Assembly: GCF_014202415.1 (NCBI RefSeq) | Contig: NZ_JACHGR010000001.1 | Span: 62,001-126,000 of the forward strand | DNA from: Tolumonas osonensis | Lineage (GTDB): Bacteria; Pseudomonadota; Gammaproteobacteria; Enterobacterales; Aeromonadaceae | Reading direction: 5' to 3' | Length of the DNA: 64,000 bases | In this document: positions 39,729 through 47,740 of the stretch, in pieces | Layout of the letters: each line of letters opens with the position of its first letter | How positions within the stretch are numbered: the first letter of the stretch is position 1 | Program-made: the position numbers and the translations under genes | The notes under the pieces: model-generated | Database searches by the model: none | What the model was told of the DNA's origin: nothing | Seen by the model: the letters and a program-made list of their open reading frames with translations, nothing else

Positions 39729-41114
39729 TTACAGATTCTCTTCGGCAAACGAAGCCAGGCGGCTGCGCACGACGCCATTCAGGAAGATATTGGCGCTGCC
39801 TTCAAAATCCTTGAAACGTTCCACGATGTAGGTCAGACCGGACGTGACCGGTGTCAGATAGTTGGAATCAATCTGTGCCAGGTTACCGGAACAGACAATC
39901 TTGGTGCCCTCCCCGCAGCGGGTGATGATGGTTTTCAGCTGGGAGGCGGTCAGGTTCTGGCATTCATCCAGCAGGACGAGGGTATTCTGGAAACTGCGGC
40001 CACGCATGAAGTTGACCGATTTAAACTGAATATTGGCCTGCTCCATGATGTATTGCAGCGAACTTTCCCGGCTTTCATCATGCTTGTGCAGTACTTCCAG
40101 CGTATCGGTTATCGCCGCCAGCCAGGGCAGCATTTTCTCTTCCTCGGTACCCGGCAGGAAGCCGATACTTTCCGCGATTTCCGGGGTATTGCGGGTGACA
40201 ATGATGCGCTCGTAAATTCCCCGCTCGATGACCAGTTCCAGCGCGGCAGCCATGGCCAGCAAGGTCTTGCCGCAACCGGCCGGGCCGGTCAGGATCACCA
40301 GATCCAGCGTCGGGTCCAGCAGGGCGTCCAGCGCCATCCCCTGATAAATGTTCTTCGGATGCACGCCCCAGGCATGCCGGTTCATCAGCCGCTCATAGCC
40401 AATGTCCTTGATCAGCAGCGCCCCTTCTTCCCGCTTATGCACCCGGCCGGCAAAGGTTTCCGCCTCATCAATCAGATACTGGTTGATGTGGGTACCCTGT
40501 AACACCTTCTCATCAAGACGATGGAACACATCCCGGCCATGCGATTCGGTTTCGCACTGCCCGACTTTGTCCCAGAACGCGCCTTCTATTTTCTGAAAAC
40601 CTTTCGCCAGCAAGCGGATATCATCGATCAGCTGGTCGGTGCGGTAATCCTCCACCTTCGCCAGCCCGGCCCCTTTGGCCTTCAGCCGCATATTGATATC
40701 TTTGGTCACCAGCACGACGAGGCGATCTTTACGGACATTCTGCAGATAAAGCGCCAGATTGATGATGCGGTTGTCAGCCTCCTTGTTGGTGAAGACCTCT
40801 TCCCCTCCGGGTAAATGATGATCGGCGACAATGGAAATCAGCCCGCTGCACCCGGAACTGCCGGTTTTTTCTTTTAAACAAATGCCGCTGCTGATCTGCT
40901 CGGGGGTAGCATCACGGAACAGATCTTCCAGCGTACGAATCGCCACCCGCGCTTCGCGGCTGACATCTTTCTGACGATCTTTAATGTTGTCGAGCTCTTC
41001 GAGTACTGTCATCGGGATGACAATATCGTGTTCCTGAAAGGAGTAGACGGAGAGGGGTTCGTGTAGCAGCACGTTGGTGTCAAGGATGAATAACTTACGT
41101 TCATCGCTATCCAT
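39729..41114 (-). CDS. PIN-PhoH fusion protein (PhoH2-like)
   Basis: 461 aa. An N-terminal PIN ribonuclease domain (about 1-150) begins LFILDTNVLLHEP and keeps acidic residues (LEELDN, REARVAIR, VTKDINMR). It is fused to a C-terminal PhoH ATPase/helicase-like domain (about 215-461) with Walker A LTGPAGCGKT and Walker B LVLLDECQNLT. PhoH2 proteins of this layout have RNA helicase/RNase activity. It starts at ATG 41114 with AGGAGG a few bases upstream. It is monocistronic. Confidence 0.9.
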   Translation of the reverse strand: MDSDERKLFILDTNVLLHEPLSVYSFQEHDIVIPMTVLEELDNIKDRQKDVSREARVAIRTLEDLFRDATPEQISSGICLKEKTGSSGCSGLISIVADHHLPGGEEVFTNKEADNRIINLALYLQNVRKDRLVVLVTKDINMRLKAKGAGLAKVEDYRTDQLIDDIRLLAKGFQKIEGAFWDKVGQCETESHGRDVFHRLDEKVLQGTHINQYLIDEAETFAGRVHKREEGALLIKDIGYERLMNRHAWGVHPKNIYQGMALDALLDPTLDLVILTGPAGCGKTLLAMAAALELVIERGIYERIIVTRNTPEIAESIGFLPGTEEEKMLPWLAAITDTLEVLHKHDESRESSLQYIMEQANIQFKSVNFMRGRSFQNTLVLLDECQNLTASQLKTIITRCGEGTKIVCSGNLAQIDSNYLTPVTSGLTYIVERFKDFEGSANIFLNGVVRSRLASFAEENL

Positions 41115-41458
41115 AGGCAGCCTCCTTTGGCCTGATGCGCCGATGACAAATACATGTCAATGACAACACACTTCAATGAATCAACCTATATAACTATATG
41201 ATAAACATTATATTTTTATTAAACAAAATTATTCTTTTTTGTGGGGTGTGATACACCGTTTGATCTAACTATTACTTAGATTACTCAAGCAATCAAATGA
41301 AGAGCGACAAATGAAGCTTGAAATATCTTGCACCACATCAACGTGTCGCTAAACCACTATCGCACAACCGATAATCCATGCCAATTTGAAGGTGATGCCA
41401 CTGGCGGATGTCTGATACAAGGCTGTTCAATTTTTGACTAATCAGCAAATTTATCGAA
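41115..41458. other. AT-rich non-coding stretch between phoH and the antitoxin gene
   Basis: 344 bp, clearly more AT-rich than its surroundings, with many stops in all frames. It contains the phoH promoter (leftmost part) and a candidate -35 TTGACT (41434-41439) for the antitoxin. No RNA gene or repeat was recognised. Confidence 0.5.
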
Positions 41459-41474
41459 TACTATTCTTATAGTA
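41459..41474. promoter_or_regulatory. Inverted-repeat operator of the YafN-like antitoxin
   Basis: TACTAT-TCTT-ATAGTA has perfect 6-bp arms. The left arm doubles as a -10 word 19 bp after TTGACT. Phd/YefM-type antitoxins repress themselves at such palindromes. Confidence 0.55.
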
Positions 41475-41501
41475 ATTTTGTATAAAAAAGTGAGCCTGAA
41501 A

Positions 41502-41789
41502 ATGCACAGAATTTTAGCAGAACATACCGTCAGTATGACTGAGCTGCGCAAAAATCCGGCGCAGTATTTTACTGATGAACCCATCGCCGTTTTATCAAAC
41601 AATAAACCAGCAGGGTATATGCTCAGTGCCAGCCTGTTCGAAGCCATGGTTGATCTGTTAGAAAAACAGCAGGCAAACCGGCAATTCGTTGCAAAATTCC
41701 GTCCGACCGCAGAGCAACTGAAAGCCATTGCATTACATGGACAAGAGCTCATCGGACAGGTAACAGACGAAACCGAACCATCTAATTAA
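41502..41789 (+). CDS. YafN-like (Phd/YefM family) antitoxin without partner toxin
   Basis: 95 aa, similar along its length to E. coli YafN (97 aa): both start MHRILAE, then TELRKNPAQYF, LSNNKPAGYMLSASLFEAM and KFRPTAEQLK. The N-terminal half is the DNA-binding Phd fold, the C-terminal half normally neutralises the YafO mRNA interferase. No toxin follows: a hairpin overlaps the stop codon and the next gene is on the other strand. ATG 41502 is chosen by homology; GTG 41490 is an alternative. It may be a solitary regulator or anti-addiction module. Confidence 0.85.
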   Translation: MHRILAEHTVSMTELRKNPAQYFTDEPIAVLSNNKPAGYMLSASLFEAMVDLLEKQQANRQFVAKFRPTAEQLKAIALHGQELIGQVTDETEPSN

Positions 41790-41823
41790 GCCACTGCCGC
41801 TCAAACCCAACGACAGTGGCTTA
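41787..41823. terminator. Hairpin overlapping the antitoxin stop
   Basis: A 10-bp perfect stem (TAAGCCACTG / CAGTGGCTTA) with a 17-nt loop. It includes the antitoxin stop codon and lies between convergent genes. T-runs are poor on both sides. Confidence 0.55.
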
Positions 41824-41851
41824 TGGTCAACGCTGCCAGGAGACATCCGGC

Positions 41852-42229
41852 TTATTTCACGGAGTGAAGCCCGATCATGTTGCCTTCGGTATCCACGATC
41901 AGCGAGATAAAACCATACTCGCCAATCGACATTTTATTGCGGTGGATCTGTCCGCCCAGTGCGACCACCCGGCTTTCCTCCACGCCACAATCTTCACAGC
42001 TGAAATAGACCATGGTACCGCCACAACCGGATGGCACACCTTCCATTTTTGTCAGCGCACCGCCAGCCCCCCAGCGATCCATCTCCGCCGGAAAACTTAA
42101 CATCTCACTCGGTGAATCCGGTGCCGTTAATGCCTCCAGCTGAATCTGAAAGACAGACTCGTAAAACATTCTGGCGCGTTCAAGATCCTGAACATAGATT
42201 TCAAACCAACAGACAGGATTGTTCTTCAT
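41852..42229 (-). CDS. VOC-superfamily (glyoxalase-like) protein
   Basis: 125-aa protein with the paired beta-alpha-beta-beta-beta modules of the vicinal oxygen chelate fold: CWFEIYVQDLERARMFYESVF at the start and GFISLIVDTEGNMIGLHS at the end. The C-terminal Glu/His-type metal residues are partly present. ATG 42229 is supported by GGGGGAG just upstream. Function not assignable; members include glyoxalases and antibiotic-resistance proteins. Confidence 0.82.
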   Translation of the reverse strand: MKNNPVCWFEIYVQDLERARMFYESVFQIQLEALTAPDSPSEMLSFPAEMDRWGAGGALTKMEGVPSGCGGTMVYFSCEDCGVEESRVVALGGQIHRNKMSIGEYGFISLIVDTEGNMIGLHSVK

Positions 42230-42454
42230 CACTCCCCCTTCAACAAGGCTGATAACCGAATAAACATAGTCAGGAATGCGTGCTGGTGCCATTGCCTGCC
42301 CTGCCGTACCAAATTATTTTTTCACCAGATTTTACTGATGCTTCCCCACACACATTCAGACAATCCCACAATTATCTTTAGTCATTCCGCCGATAACACG
42401 CATGCCGGCTGTTTTTAAGATAAGCAGACGGAAATGGGTAAAAAGGTGGGAAAC

Positions 42455-42838
42455 ATGGAACAGCAACGACTGGTGATTCAGATAAAAAATGCGGAATTTG
42501 AGGTTGCCCTGTATGACAATCCTTCGACGGAAAAGCTGGTTTCGGCCTTGCCGCTGTCGATCTCGATGAGCAAATGGGGTGGTGAATATTACGGTACCCT
42601 GCCAGTGCCGATCCCGGCGCATGGCAAAAAAACCGAGCTGTTTGAGGAAGGTGAAGTGGCCTTATGGCCCGATGGTAACGGTTTTTGTATCTTCTTCGGC
42701 CCGACGCCGGTGAGTACGGATGCGCGTCCGAAAATGGCGTCACCCGGTATCGCGTTTGGCAAAATCACCTCGGATTTCTCCGCGCTGCATCAGCTCGGTG
42801 ATTCGCTGCGTGAGGTGAAGCTGTTCCTGCGTCAGTAG
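42455..42838 (+). CDS. Cyclophilin-like fold protein
   Basis: 127-aa protein resembling the small cyclophilin-like (TM1367-type) family. Visible signatures are SMSKWGGEYYGTLPVPIP, GEVALWPDGNGFCIFFGPTP and FGKITSDFSALHQLG. Actual peptidyl-prolyl isomerase activity is not established for this group. ATG 42455 is chosen (AAGGTGGG at 42443-42450) over in-frame ATG 42434. It faces nifS across a shared terminator. Confidence 0.78.
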   Translation: MEQQRLVIQIKNAEFEVALYDNPSTEKLVSALPLSISMSKWGGEYYGTLPVPIPAHGKKTELFEEGEVALWPDGNGFCIFFGPTPVSTDARPKMASPGIAFGKITSDFSALHQLGDSLREVKLFLRQ

Positions 42839-42850
42839 TCCTGGCGCATA

Positions 42851-42881
42851 AAAAAGCCTGCGGTACGGCTGCAGGCTTTTT
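42851..42881. terminator. Bidirectional terminator between the cyclophilin-like gene and nifS
   Basis: GCCTGC / GCAGGC stem extended by AAAAA/TTTTT, 9-nt loop. T-runs occur on both strands, so it ends both the plus-strand gene and the iscA-nifU-nifS transcript. Confidence 0.88.
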
Positions 42882-42898
42882 ATTACAGAGACAACGGC

Positions 42899-44104
42899 TC
42901 AGGCATAAGCCGGGGCAAATTCACCCATCTTCTCCAGATCTGGTTTGTTCTGTACCCAGTATGGCGACAATGAACGCAGACGCTCGATCACCGGTGGCAG
43001 TTTTTCCAGCACATAGTCGATCTCTTTCTGGCGGGTATAACGCGACAGTGAGAAGCGGACACTACCATGTGCCGCGGTATACGGAATATTCATTGCCCGC
43101 ATCACATGCGAAGGTTCCAGTGAACCGGAGGTACAGGCGCTACCGCTGGAGGCGGCAATGCCCAGCTGATTCAGCATCAGCAGGATCGCTTCCCCTTCGA
43201 TATATTCAAACGCGATATTCAGTGTATTCGGCGTGCGGCTATCAACATCACCGGTGACGATAGAGCACGGTACTTTTTCCAGCAATCCGGCCTGCAGTTC
43301 ATCGCGCAGTTCTGCCAGATGCGACATCATCGGCATATGTACTTCCGCCAGTTCACACGCCATACCGAGGCCGACAATCCCGGCCGCATTTTCGGTACCG
43401 GCACGACGACCGCGCTCCTGATGACCACCGCGCAACAGCGGACGGAAACGGGTGCCACGTTTGACATACAGCGCGCCCACGCCTTTCGGGGCATGCAGTT
43501 TGTGACCGGAAAATGACAACAGATCGATGTCGCTGCTGGCCAGATGGATCGGGAATTTGCCGACCGCCTGCACCCCGTCGGTATGAAACAGAATGCCCTT
43601 CTCTTTCGCCATGGTGGCCATGGTTTGTACCGGGAAGACGGTGCCGGTTTCATTATTCGCCCACATCACCGTCACCAGCGCGACATTGTCGCTGAGCAGT
43701 GACTGGTAATGCGCCAGATCCAGACGCCCCTGCCCGTCGACCGGCAGACGATGAATGGTGTAACCACGCCGTTCCAGATGTTCGCACACTTCCAGAATCG
43801 CCGGATGTTCCACCACGGAGGTGATGATCTCTTTGCGCTCTGGCAGCGCTTCCACGGCTGACAGAATCGCGGTGCTGTTGGCTTCGGTCGCACAGGAGGT
43901 AAAAATGATTTCGCTGTCGTGTGCGGCGCCCAGTAAGGCAGCTACCTGTTCACGGGCACGTTCAATGCCCTTGCGCACCGGTTCACCGAAGCCATGAATC
44001 GAGGACGGGTTGCCATAATTCTCCGTCATAAACGGCATCATCGCTTCCAGCACCATAGGGTCGAGACGGGTAGTCGCGTTGTTATCCAGATAGATCGCTT
44101 TCAT
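42899..44104 (-). CDS. nifS: Cysteine desulfurase NifS
   Basis: 401-aa PLP enzyme that takes sulfur from cysteine for nitrogenase Fe-S clusters. PLP lysine K202 is in SFSGHKLHAPKG; the persulfide-forming Cys324 is in SSGSACTSGSLEPSHV. It is immediately downstream of nifU (11 bp), its scaffold partner, and is the last gene of the unit. NifV, which follows NifS in Azotobacter, is absent here. Confidence 0.96.
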   Translation of the reverse strand: MKAIYLDNNATTRLDPMVLEAMMPFMTENYGNPSSIHGFGEPVRKGIERAREQVAALLGAAHDSEIIFTSCATEANSTAILSAVEALPERKEIITSVVEHPAILEVCEHLERRGYTIHRLPVDGQGRLDLAHYQSLLSDNVALVTVMWANNETGTVFPVQTMATMAKEKGILFHTDGVQAVGKFPIHLASSDIDLLSFSGHKLHAPKGVGALYVKRGTRFRPLLRGGHQERGRRAGTENAAGIVGLGMACELAEVHMPMMSHLAELRDELQAGLLEKVPCSIVTGDVDSRTPNTLNIAFEYIEGEAILLMLNQLGIAASSGSACTSGSLEPSHVMRAMNIPYTAAHGSVRFSLSRYTRQKEIDYVLEKLPPVIERLRSLSPYWVQNKPDLEKMGEFAPAYA

Positions 44105-44115
44105 GTTCCGTCTCC

Positions 44116-45009
44116 TTAAACCAGCGCGGTTTCAGCCTGAGTGATACTGACCACCTGAATGTAGCGGCCCATTTTTTCCATCAGGGTCTGCTGGATCCAG
44201 GCAATCGTCATGTCGGTCATCATGCAGCCTAAACAGCTGCCTGACAGCGCCACTTCCACTTTGCTTTCCGTCACACTGATCAGGGTGACATCACCGCCAT
44301 CGGCCTGCAGACGCGGACGCATATCTTCCAGTACCGCAGCCACGGTACGCCAGTTTTCATCTTTCTTCGCCAGATCGACATGCGGTGCGACCTTGCTACG
44401 CTCCATGCTGGTGGTGGCAATACGCGCTTCGTTACAAGGCTGACTGGCCAGCACTTTCTGCAATGCCTGTTCAATCTTTTCATGACAGGCGCCGCAACCG
44501 CCGCCCGCTTTGGTGTAGTTGATCACATCGGCAATGGAGGTCAGACCGTTCTCTTTGACTGCTTTGATGATTTTGACTTCATCCACGGCAAAGCATTTAC
44601 AGATCAGCGCGCCTTCTTCATGGTCGTCATGCCATTCTTCACCACGGAAATTGGCAATGGCGGCTTGCAGGGCTTCCTGCCCCATCACCGAACAGTGCAT
44701 TTTTTCCGGTGGCAAACCATCCAGATAATCGGCGATGTCCTGGTTGCTGATCTTCAGCGCATCATCCAGTGATTTACCGATCACCATCTCGGTCAGGGCA
44801 GAAGAGGACGCAATAGCGCTGCCGCAGCCGAAGGTCTGGAAACCGGCATCTTCGATAATTTCGCTCTCTGCGTTGACCTGCAACATCAGACGTAACGCAT
44901 CACCGCAGCTGATAGAGCCCACATCACCGACGGCGTTGGCATCGGCAATGACTTTGGCATTGCGCGGATTAAAGAAGTGATCCTTAACCTTTTCTGAATA
45001 GTTCCACAT
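44116..45009 (-). CDS. nifU: Nitrogenase Fe-S scaffold protein NifU
   Basis: 297-aa modular scaffold. The N-terminal IscU-like domain has Cys35, Cys62 and Cys106; the central domain binds a permanent [2Fe-2S] cluster through Cys137, Cys139, Cys172 and Cys175 (CKCF ... CGACHEK); the C-terminal Nfu domain has Cys259 and Cys262 (CLGC). All expected ligands are present. ATG 45009 begins the family's [16 protein letters not shown] lies 8 nt upstream. Works with NifS to supply clusters to NifH and NifDK. Confidence 0.97.
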   Translation of the reverse strand: MWNYSEKVKDHFFNPRNAKVIADANAVGDVGSISCGDALRLMLQVNAESEIIEDAGFQTFGCGSAIASSSALTEMVIGKSLDDALKISNQDIADYLDGLPPEKMHCSVMGQEALQAAIANFRGEEWHDDHEEGALICKCFAVDEVKIIKAVKENGLTSIADVINYTKAGGGCGACHEKIEQALQKVLASQPCNEARIATTSMERSKVAPHVDLAKKDENWRTVAAVLEDMRPRLQADGGDVTLISVTESKVEVALSGSCLGCMMTDMTIAWIQQTLMEKMGRYIQVVSITQAETALV

Positions 45010-45034
45010 GACTCGTCTCCTTTGCACGTATTTT

Positions 45035-45394
45035 TTAATTTACACTGGCGGTTGAAGGGCAGTTCGTTGATTGCGCCGGACTGCAACTACCGTGACTACA
45101 GTGACAATCGGCAGGCTGCGGCTGAATGTTGAAGCCGGGTTGCCCCTGTCGTTCTGCCAGTGAGATCTGACAATCTTTTAATAGCGGCCACTGACGGCGA
45201 TCCGCCAGAAACACCAGACCGCTCTGACGATACAAGACGTCGTCAGGCTGTTGCGTGGCAGTCCAGCCCATATCGACCTTGATCCCCGAGCAGGGATCAC
45301 CTTTGGCAATCAGACGCAAACCGATACATTCCTGCGCCAGTTGTTGTTGCAGACGTTGTAACTGCGTCAGTGCATTCTCTTCGATTTGAATCAT
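45035..45394 (-). CDS. Nif-associated A-type Fe-S carrier (IscA/HesB family)
   Basis: 119 aa. The three cluster cysteines of IscA-type carriers are present: Cys35 in KGDPCSG and the C-terminal pair Cys97/Cys99 (CHC), followed by extra cysteines (Cys104, Cys112) and a Ser/Pro-rich tail. Position directly before nifU-nifS matches the nif-specific IscA of other diazotrophs. ATG 45394 has GGGAG 8 nt upstream. It is the first gene after a perfect sigma-54 promoter. Confidence 0.88.
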   Translation of the reverse strand: MIQIEENALTQLQRLQQQLAQECIGLRLIAKGDPCSGIKVDMGWTATQQPDDVLYRQSGLVFLADRRQWPLLKDCQISLAERQGQPGFNIQPQPADCHCSHGSCSPAQSTNCPSTASVN

Positions 45395-45426
45395 GGCATT
45401 TCTCCCTGTGACCGTGATCACAAAGC

Positions 45427-45442
45427 TGCAAGTGAAGTGCCA
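45427..45442 (-). promoter_or_regulatory. Sigma-54 promoter of iscA-nifUS
   Basis: On the minus strand TGGCAC-N5-TTGCA is a perfect -24/-12 consensus, ending 33 nt upstream of the iscA start. Confidence 0.92.
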
Positions 45443-45524
45443 CATATAAAATCTTTATTTTTCAAATGGATGATGAGAGAAAGAAGCTGTTTTGTCTGAC
45501 AACGCAGCAGGCTTTGTCGGCTTT

Positions 45525-45540
45525 TGTCGCAGTTAAGACA
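45525..45540 (-). promoter_or_regulatory. NifA upstream activator site for iscA-nifUS
   Basis: TGT-N10-ACA (TGT 45525-45527, ACA 45538-45540) lies about 83 bp upstream of the -24 box, the normal enhancer distance. Confidence 0.8.
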
Positions 45541-45582
45541 GGATGTCTGATCCGGACATAACAGACGACATTGCCTCCTGGA

Positions 45583-45591
45583 TGGTACAAT
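45583..45591 (+). promoter_or_regulatory. Candidate extended -10 promoter of the flavoprotein gene
   Basis: TGGTACAAT fits a TGN extended -10. There is no good -35. It lies 40 bp before the GTG start. Confidence 0.4.
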
Positions 45592-45631
45592 CCGCTTTCT
45601 TGTCCGGCGGGACTGATCAACGGAGAACAGG

Positions 45632-46870
45632 GTGGCAACAGCAGCAACAAAACAGGTCGCGATCATCGGGGGTGGTCCAGCAGGGCTCATCGCGGCAGAA
45701 ATACTCAGTCAGCACAACATCCGGGTTGATCTGTTTGATGCCATGCCTTCCGTGGGGCGCAAGTTTCTGCAGGCCGGCAAAGGCGGCATGAACCTGACCC
45801 ATTCCGAAGCGTTTGAGCCGTTTGTGAACCGTTACCGGCAGCGCCAGCAGGAAATGCGGCCCCTGCTGCAGGCTTTCGGCGCCAGTGAATTACGCCAATG
45901 GGCACATGAGCTCGGTTTTGAAACCTTTGTCGGCAGTTCCGGCCGGGTGTTTCCGACCGATATGCGTGCCGCGCCCCTGCTGCGGACGTGGTTACAACGT
46001 TTACGCGAAGCGGGTGTGAAGTTTCATGTGCGTCATCGCTGGACCGGTTGGGATGAGCAGCAACGCCTGGTTTTCTCTGCCCCGGAAGGTGACATCAGCG
46101 TACAGGCGGATGCCGTCCTGCTGGCGTTAGGCGGCGGCAGCTGGTCGCGACTCGGTTCGGATGGTGCCTGGGTACCGTTGCTGCAGCAAAAAGGCATCGC
46201 GGTGGCCCCGCTGAAAGCGGCGAATTGTGGGTTTGAGTGCGACTGGTCGGCCGATTTTCGCAGTCGTTTTGCCGGTACGCCGATGAAAACCGTGGTTGCC
46301 AGCCTGACCGACCGTGACGGTAACCGGACCGAGCGACAGGGCGAGTTTGTCATCACCGAACGTGGTATTGAAGGCAGTCTGATCTACGTGTTTGCCGCCG
46401 AATTGCGCGATCAGCTGGCACAGAATGGCAAAAGCACGCTGACGCTGGATCTGCTGCCGCATAAAACCGCGGAGCGCATCGAGCAGGAACTGCGTTCCCG
46501 TGGCTCAAAATCCCTCTCCACACAGCTGAAAAGCAAGGTCGGCATTGATGGGGTCAAAGCCAGTCTGCTGCGTGAGTGTCTCACCAAAGAAACCTTCACC
46601 AATGACCGTCTGCTGGCACAGGCTATCAAACAGTTTCCGCTGCGGGTCTTGCGTACCACGCCCATGGATGAAGCCATCAGCACGGCCGGTGGCGTCTGTT
46701 TTTCTGAGCTGAATGCACAGCTGATGCTGAAAGATCTACCGGGTGTGTTCTGTGCCGGTGAAATGCTGGACTGGGAAGCACCGACCGGCGGTTATCTGCT
46801 GACCGGCTGTTTTTCCAGTGGTGTTGCCGCAGGTCACGGCATCCTGCAGTGGCTGCATACGCCAGCATAG
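45632..46870 (+). CDS. FAD-binding flavoprotein (HI0933/YhiN-like, TIGR03862 type)
   Basis: 412-aa flavoprotein with N-terminal FAD-binding motif IIGGGPAGLIAAE (about residues 11-23), GRKFLQAGKGGMNLTHSE, and C-terminal GGVCFSELNAQLM and GYLLTGCFSSGVAAG. The reaction is unknown. GTG 45632 has CGGAG 7 nt upstream. It is on the plus strand between fdxB and iscA, splitting the nif region. It has no -12-compatible sigma-54 site, so it is probably not NifA-controlled. Confidence 0.85.
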   Translation: MATAATKQVAIIGGGPAGLIAAEILSQHNIRVDLFDAMPSVGRKFLQAGKGGMNLTHSEAFEPFVNRYRQRQQEMRPLLQAFGASELRQWAHELGFETFVGSSGRVFPTDMRAAPLLRTWLQRLREAGVKFHVRHRWTGWDEQQRLVFSAPEGDISVQADAVLLALGGGSWSRLGSDGAWVPLLQQKGIAVAPLKAANCGFECDWSADFRSRFAGTPMKTVVASLTDRDGNRTERQGEFVITERGIEGSLIYVFAAELRDQLAQNGKSTLTLDLLPHKTAERIEQELRSRGSKSLSTQLKSKVGIDGVKASLLRECLTKETFTNDRLLAQAIKQFPLRVLRTTPMDEAISTAGGVCFSELNAQLMLKDLPGVFCAGEMLDWEAPTGGYLLTGCFSSGVAAGHGILQWLHTPA

Positions 46871-46883
46871 ACAAGATAAAAAA

Positions 46884-46901
46884 GCCCGGATCACTCCGGG
46901 C
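46884..46901 (-). terminator. Terminator of the nifENX-fdxB transcript
   Basis: A 7-bp stem (GCCCGGA / TCCGGGC) with loop TCAC. On the minus strand TTTTTTATC follows immediately, so it chiefly ends the nif transcript; it also lies just after the plus-strand flavoprotein gene. Confidence 0.85.
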
Positions 46902-46950
46902 GAAAACGCAGTCGGGTGTTGCCACCCAAGATTGCAAAGGACTCTTTTAA

Positions 46951-47244
46951 TTACGCCGGCATGGCAGCGTGTGAATGACAGTTTTTCGGGCAGACACGGG
47001 AACAGGCGCCGCAGCCGATACAGTCGTCCGCATTCGCGACTGTCATCACCATCATGGCATCGTCTTCCTCATCATCCAGATCGTCATCCAGCACATCAGC
47101 ACGATCAACCAGATTAAACACATCGCGGGAACAGACTTTGTAGCAACGGCCACAACCGATACAGGTATGGGCATCAACCGCCGTCACAAACTCCGGTGTC
47201 CATGCCGCGCCGCCACGAGTAAGACCGGTAATGAATCCACTCAT
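46951..47244 (-). CDS. fdxB: Nif-specific ferredoxin III, FdxB
   Basis: 97-aa ferredoxin with two 4Fe-4S motifs, CIGCGRCYKVC (about residues 27-37) and CIGCGACSRVCPKNC (about 78-92), separated by an acidic insert (DDDLDDEEDD). The start SGFITGLTRGGAAWTPEFV is typical of the nif-associated FdxB group. Likely an electron donor for nitrogenase or its cofactor assembly. ATG 47244 has AGGAGAGG just upstream. It ends the nifENX transcript. Confidence 0.92.
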   Translation of the reverse strand: MSGFITGLTRGGAAWTPEFVTAVDAHTCIGCGRCYKVCSRDVFNLVDRADVLDDDLDDEEDDAMMVMTVANADDCIGCGACSRVCPKNCHSHAAMPA

Positions 47245-47287
47245 ATTTCCTCTCCTCTGAGCTAGGTTTTTGTATTGATATTGATAG

Positions 47288-47740
47288 TTATTCGTCCCAG
47301 CCCGCGTCTTCCAGCGCATCCGCCAGACAGTCTGCAGAGACTGTCTTCTGCGGTTTATGCGGGACCCGTTGTGGCCATTGCTCCTGCAACGCCTGGATAA
47401 GGCTGCCGATGGTGACACCGGGTTCGACCCGGATGGCACGGATACCATGAGCCATTAACTGCCGGAATACCGCTTCGCCGACCGCGTTGCAGTACACGGC
47501 AAAACAGCCATCTATCACTTCGATCCGGGTCGATACTTTGGCCGGAACATGCCCTTCAATGACCTGGAATTCAGCGGCCTGCAGCAATTCATAACCATCC
47601 GGTTCCACCCCATAAACCAGCAGACTCTCGCAGGAGCCGAAATGCTGATTCACTGTTTTCATATCCGAACTGGCAAAAGCGACTTTAAGATGTGGCACAT
47701 GGGCTTCACTGACGCGCAAATGTCTTTGCAGATGACTCAT
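47288..47740 (-). CDS. nifX: FeMo-cofactor carrier NifX
   Basis: 150-aa NifX/NifB/NafY-superfamily protein that binds NifB-co and VK-cluster during FeMo-co assembly. Core segments: KVAFASSDMKTVNQHFGSCESLLVYGV and RIEVIDGCFAVYCNAVGEA, cited as landmarks around residues 18-45 and 90-110. The start overlaps the nifN stop (ATGA), indicating coupling. Confidence 0.92.
   Translation of the reverse strand: MSHLQRHLRVSEAHVPHLKVAFASSDMKTVNQHFGSCESLLVYGVEPDGYELLQAAEFQVIEGHVPAKVSTRIEVIDGCFAVYCNAVGEAVFRQLMAHGIRAIRVEPGVTIGSLIQALQEQWPQRVPHKPQKTVSADCLADALEDAGWDE

Noticed and set aside
45583-45600. Sigma-54 promoter for the flavoprotein gene
   Set aside because: TGGTAC resembles a -24 box, but the -12 position reads TT instead of GC.
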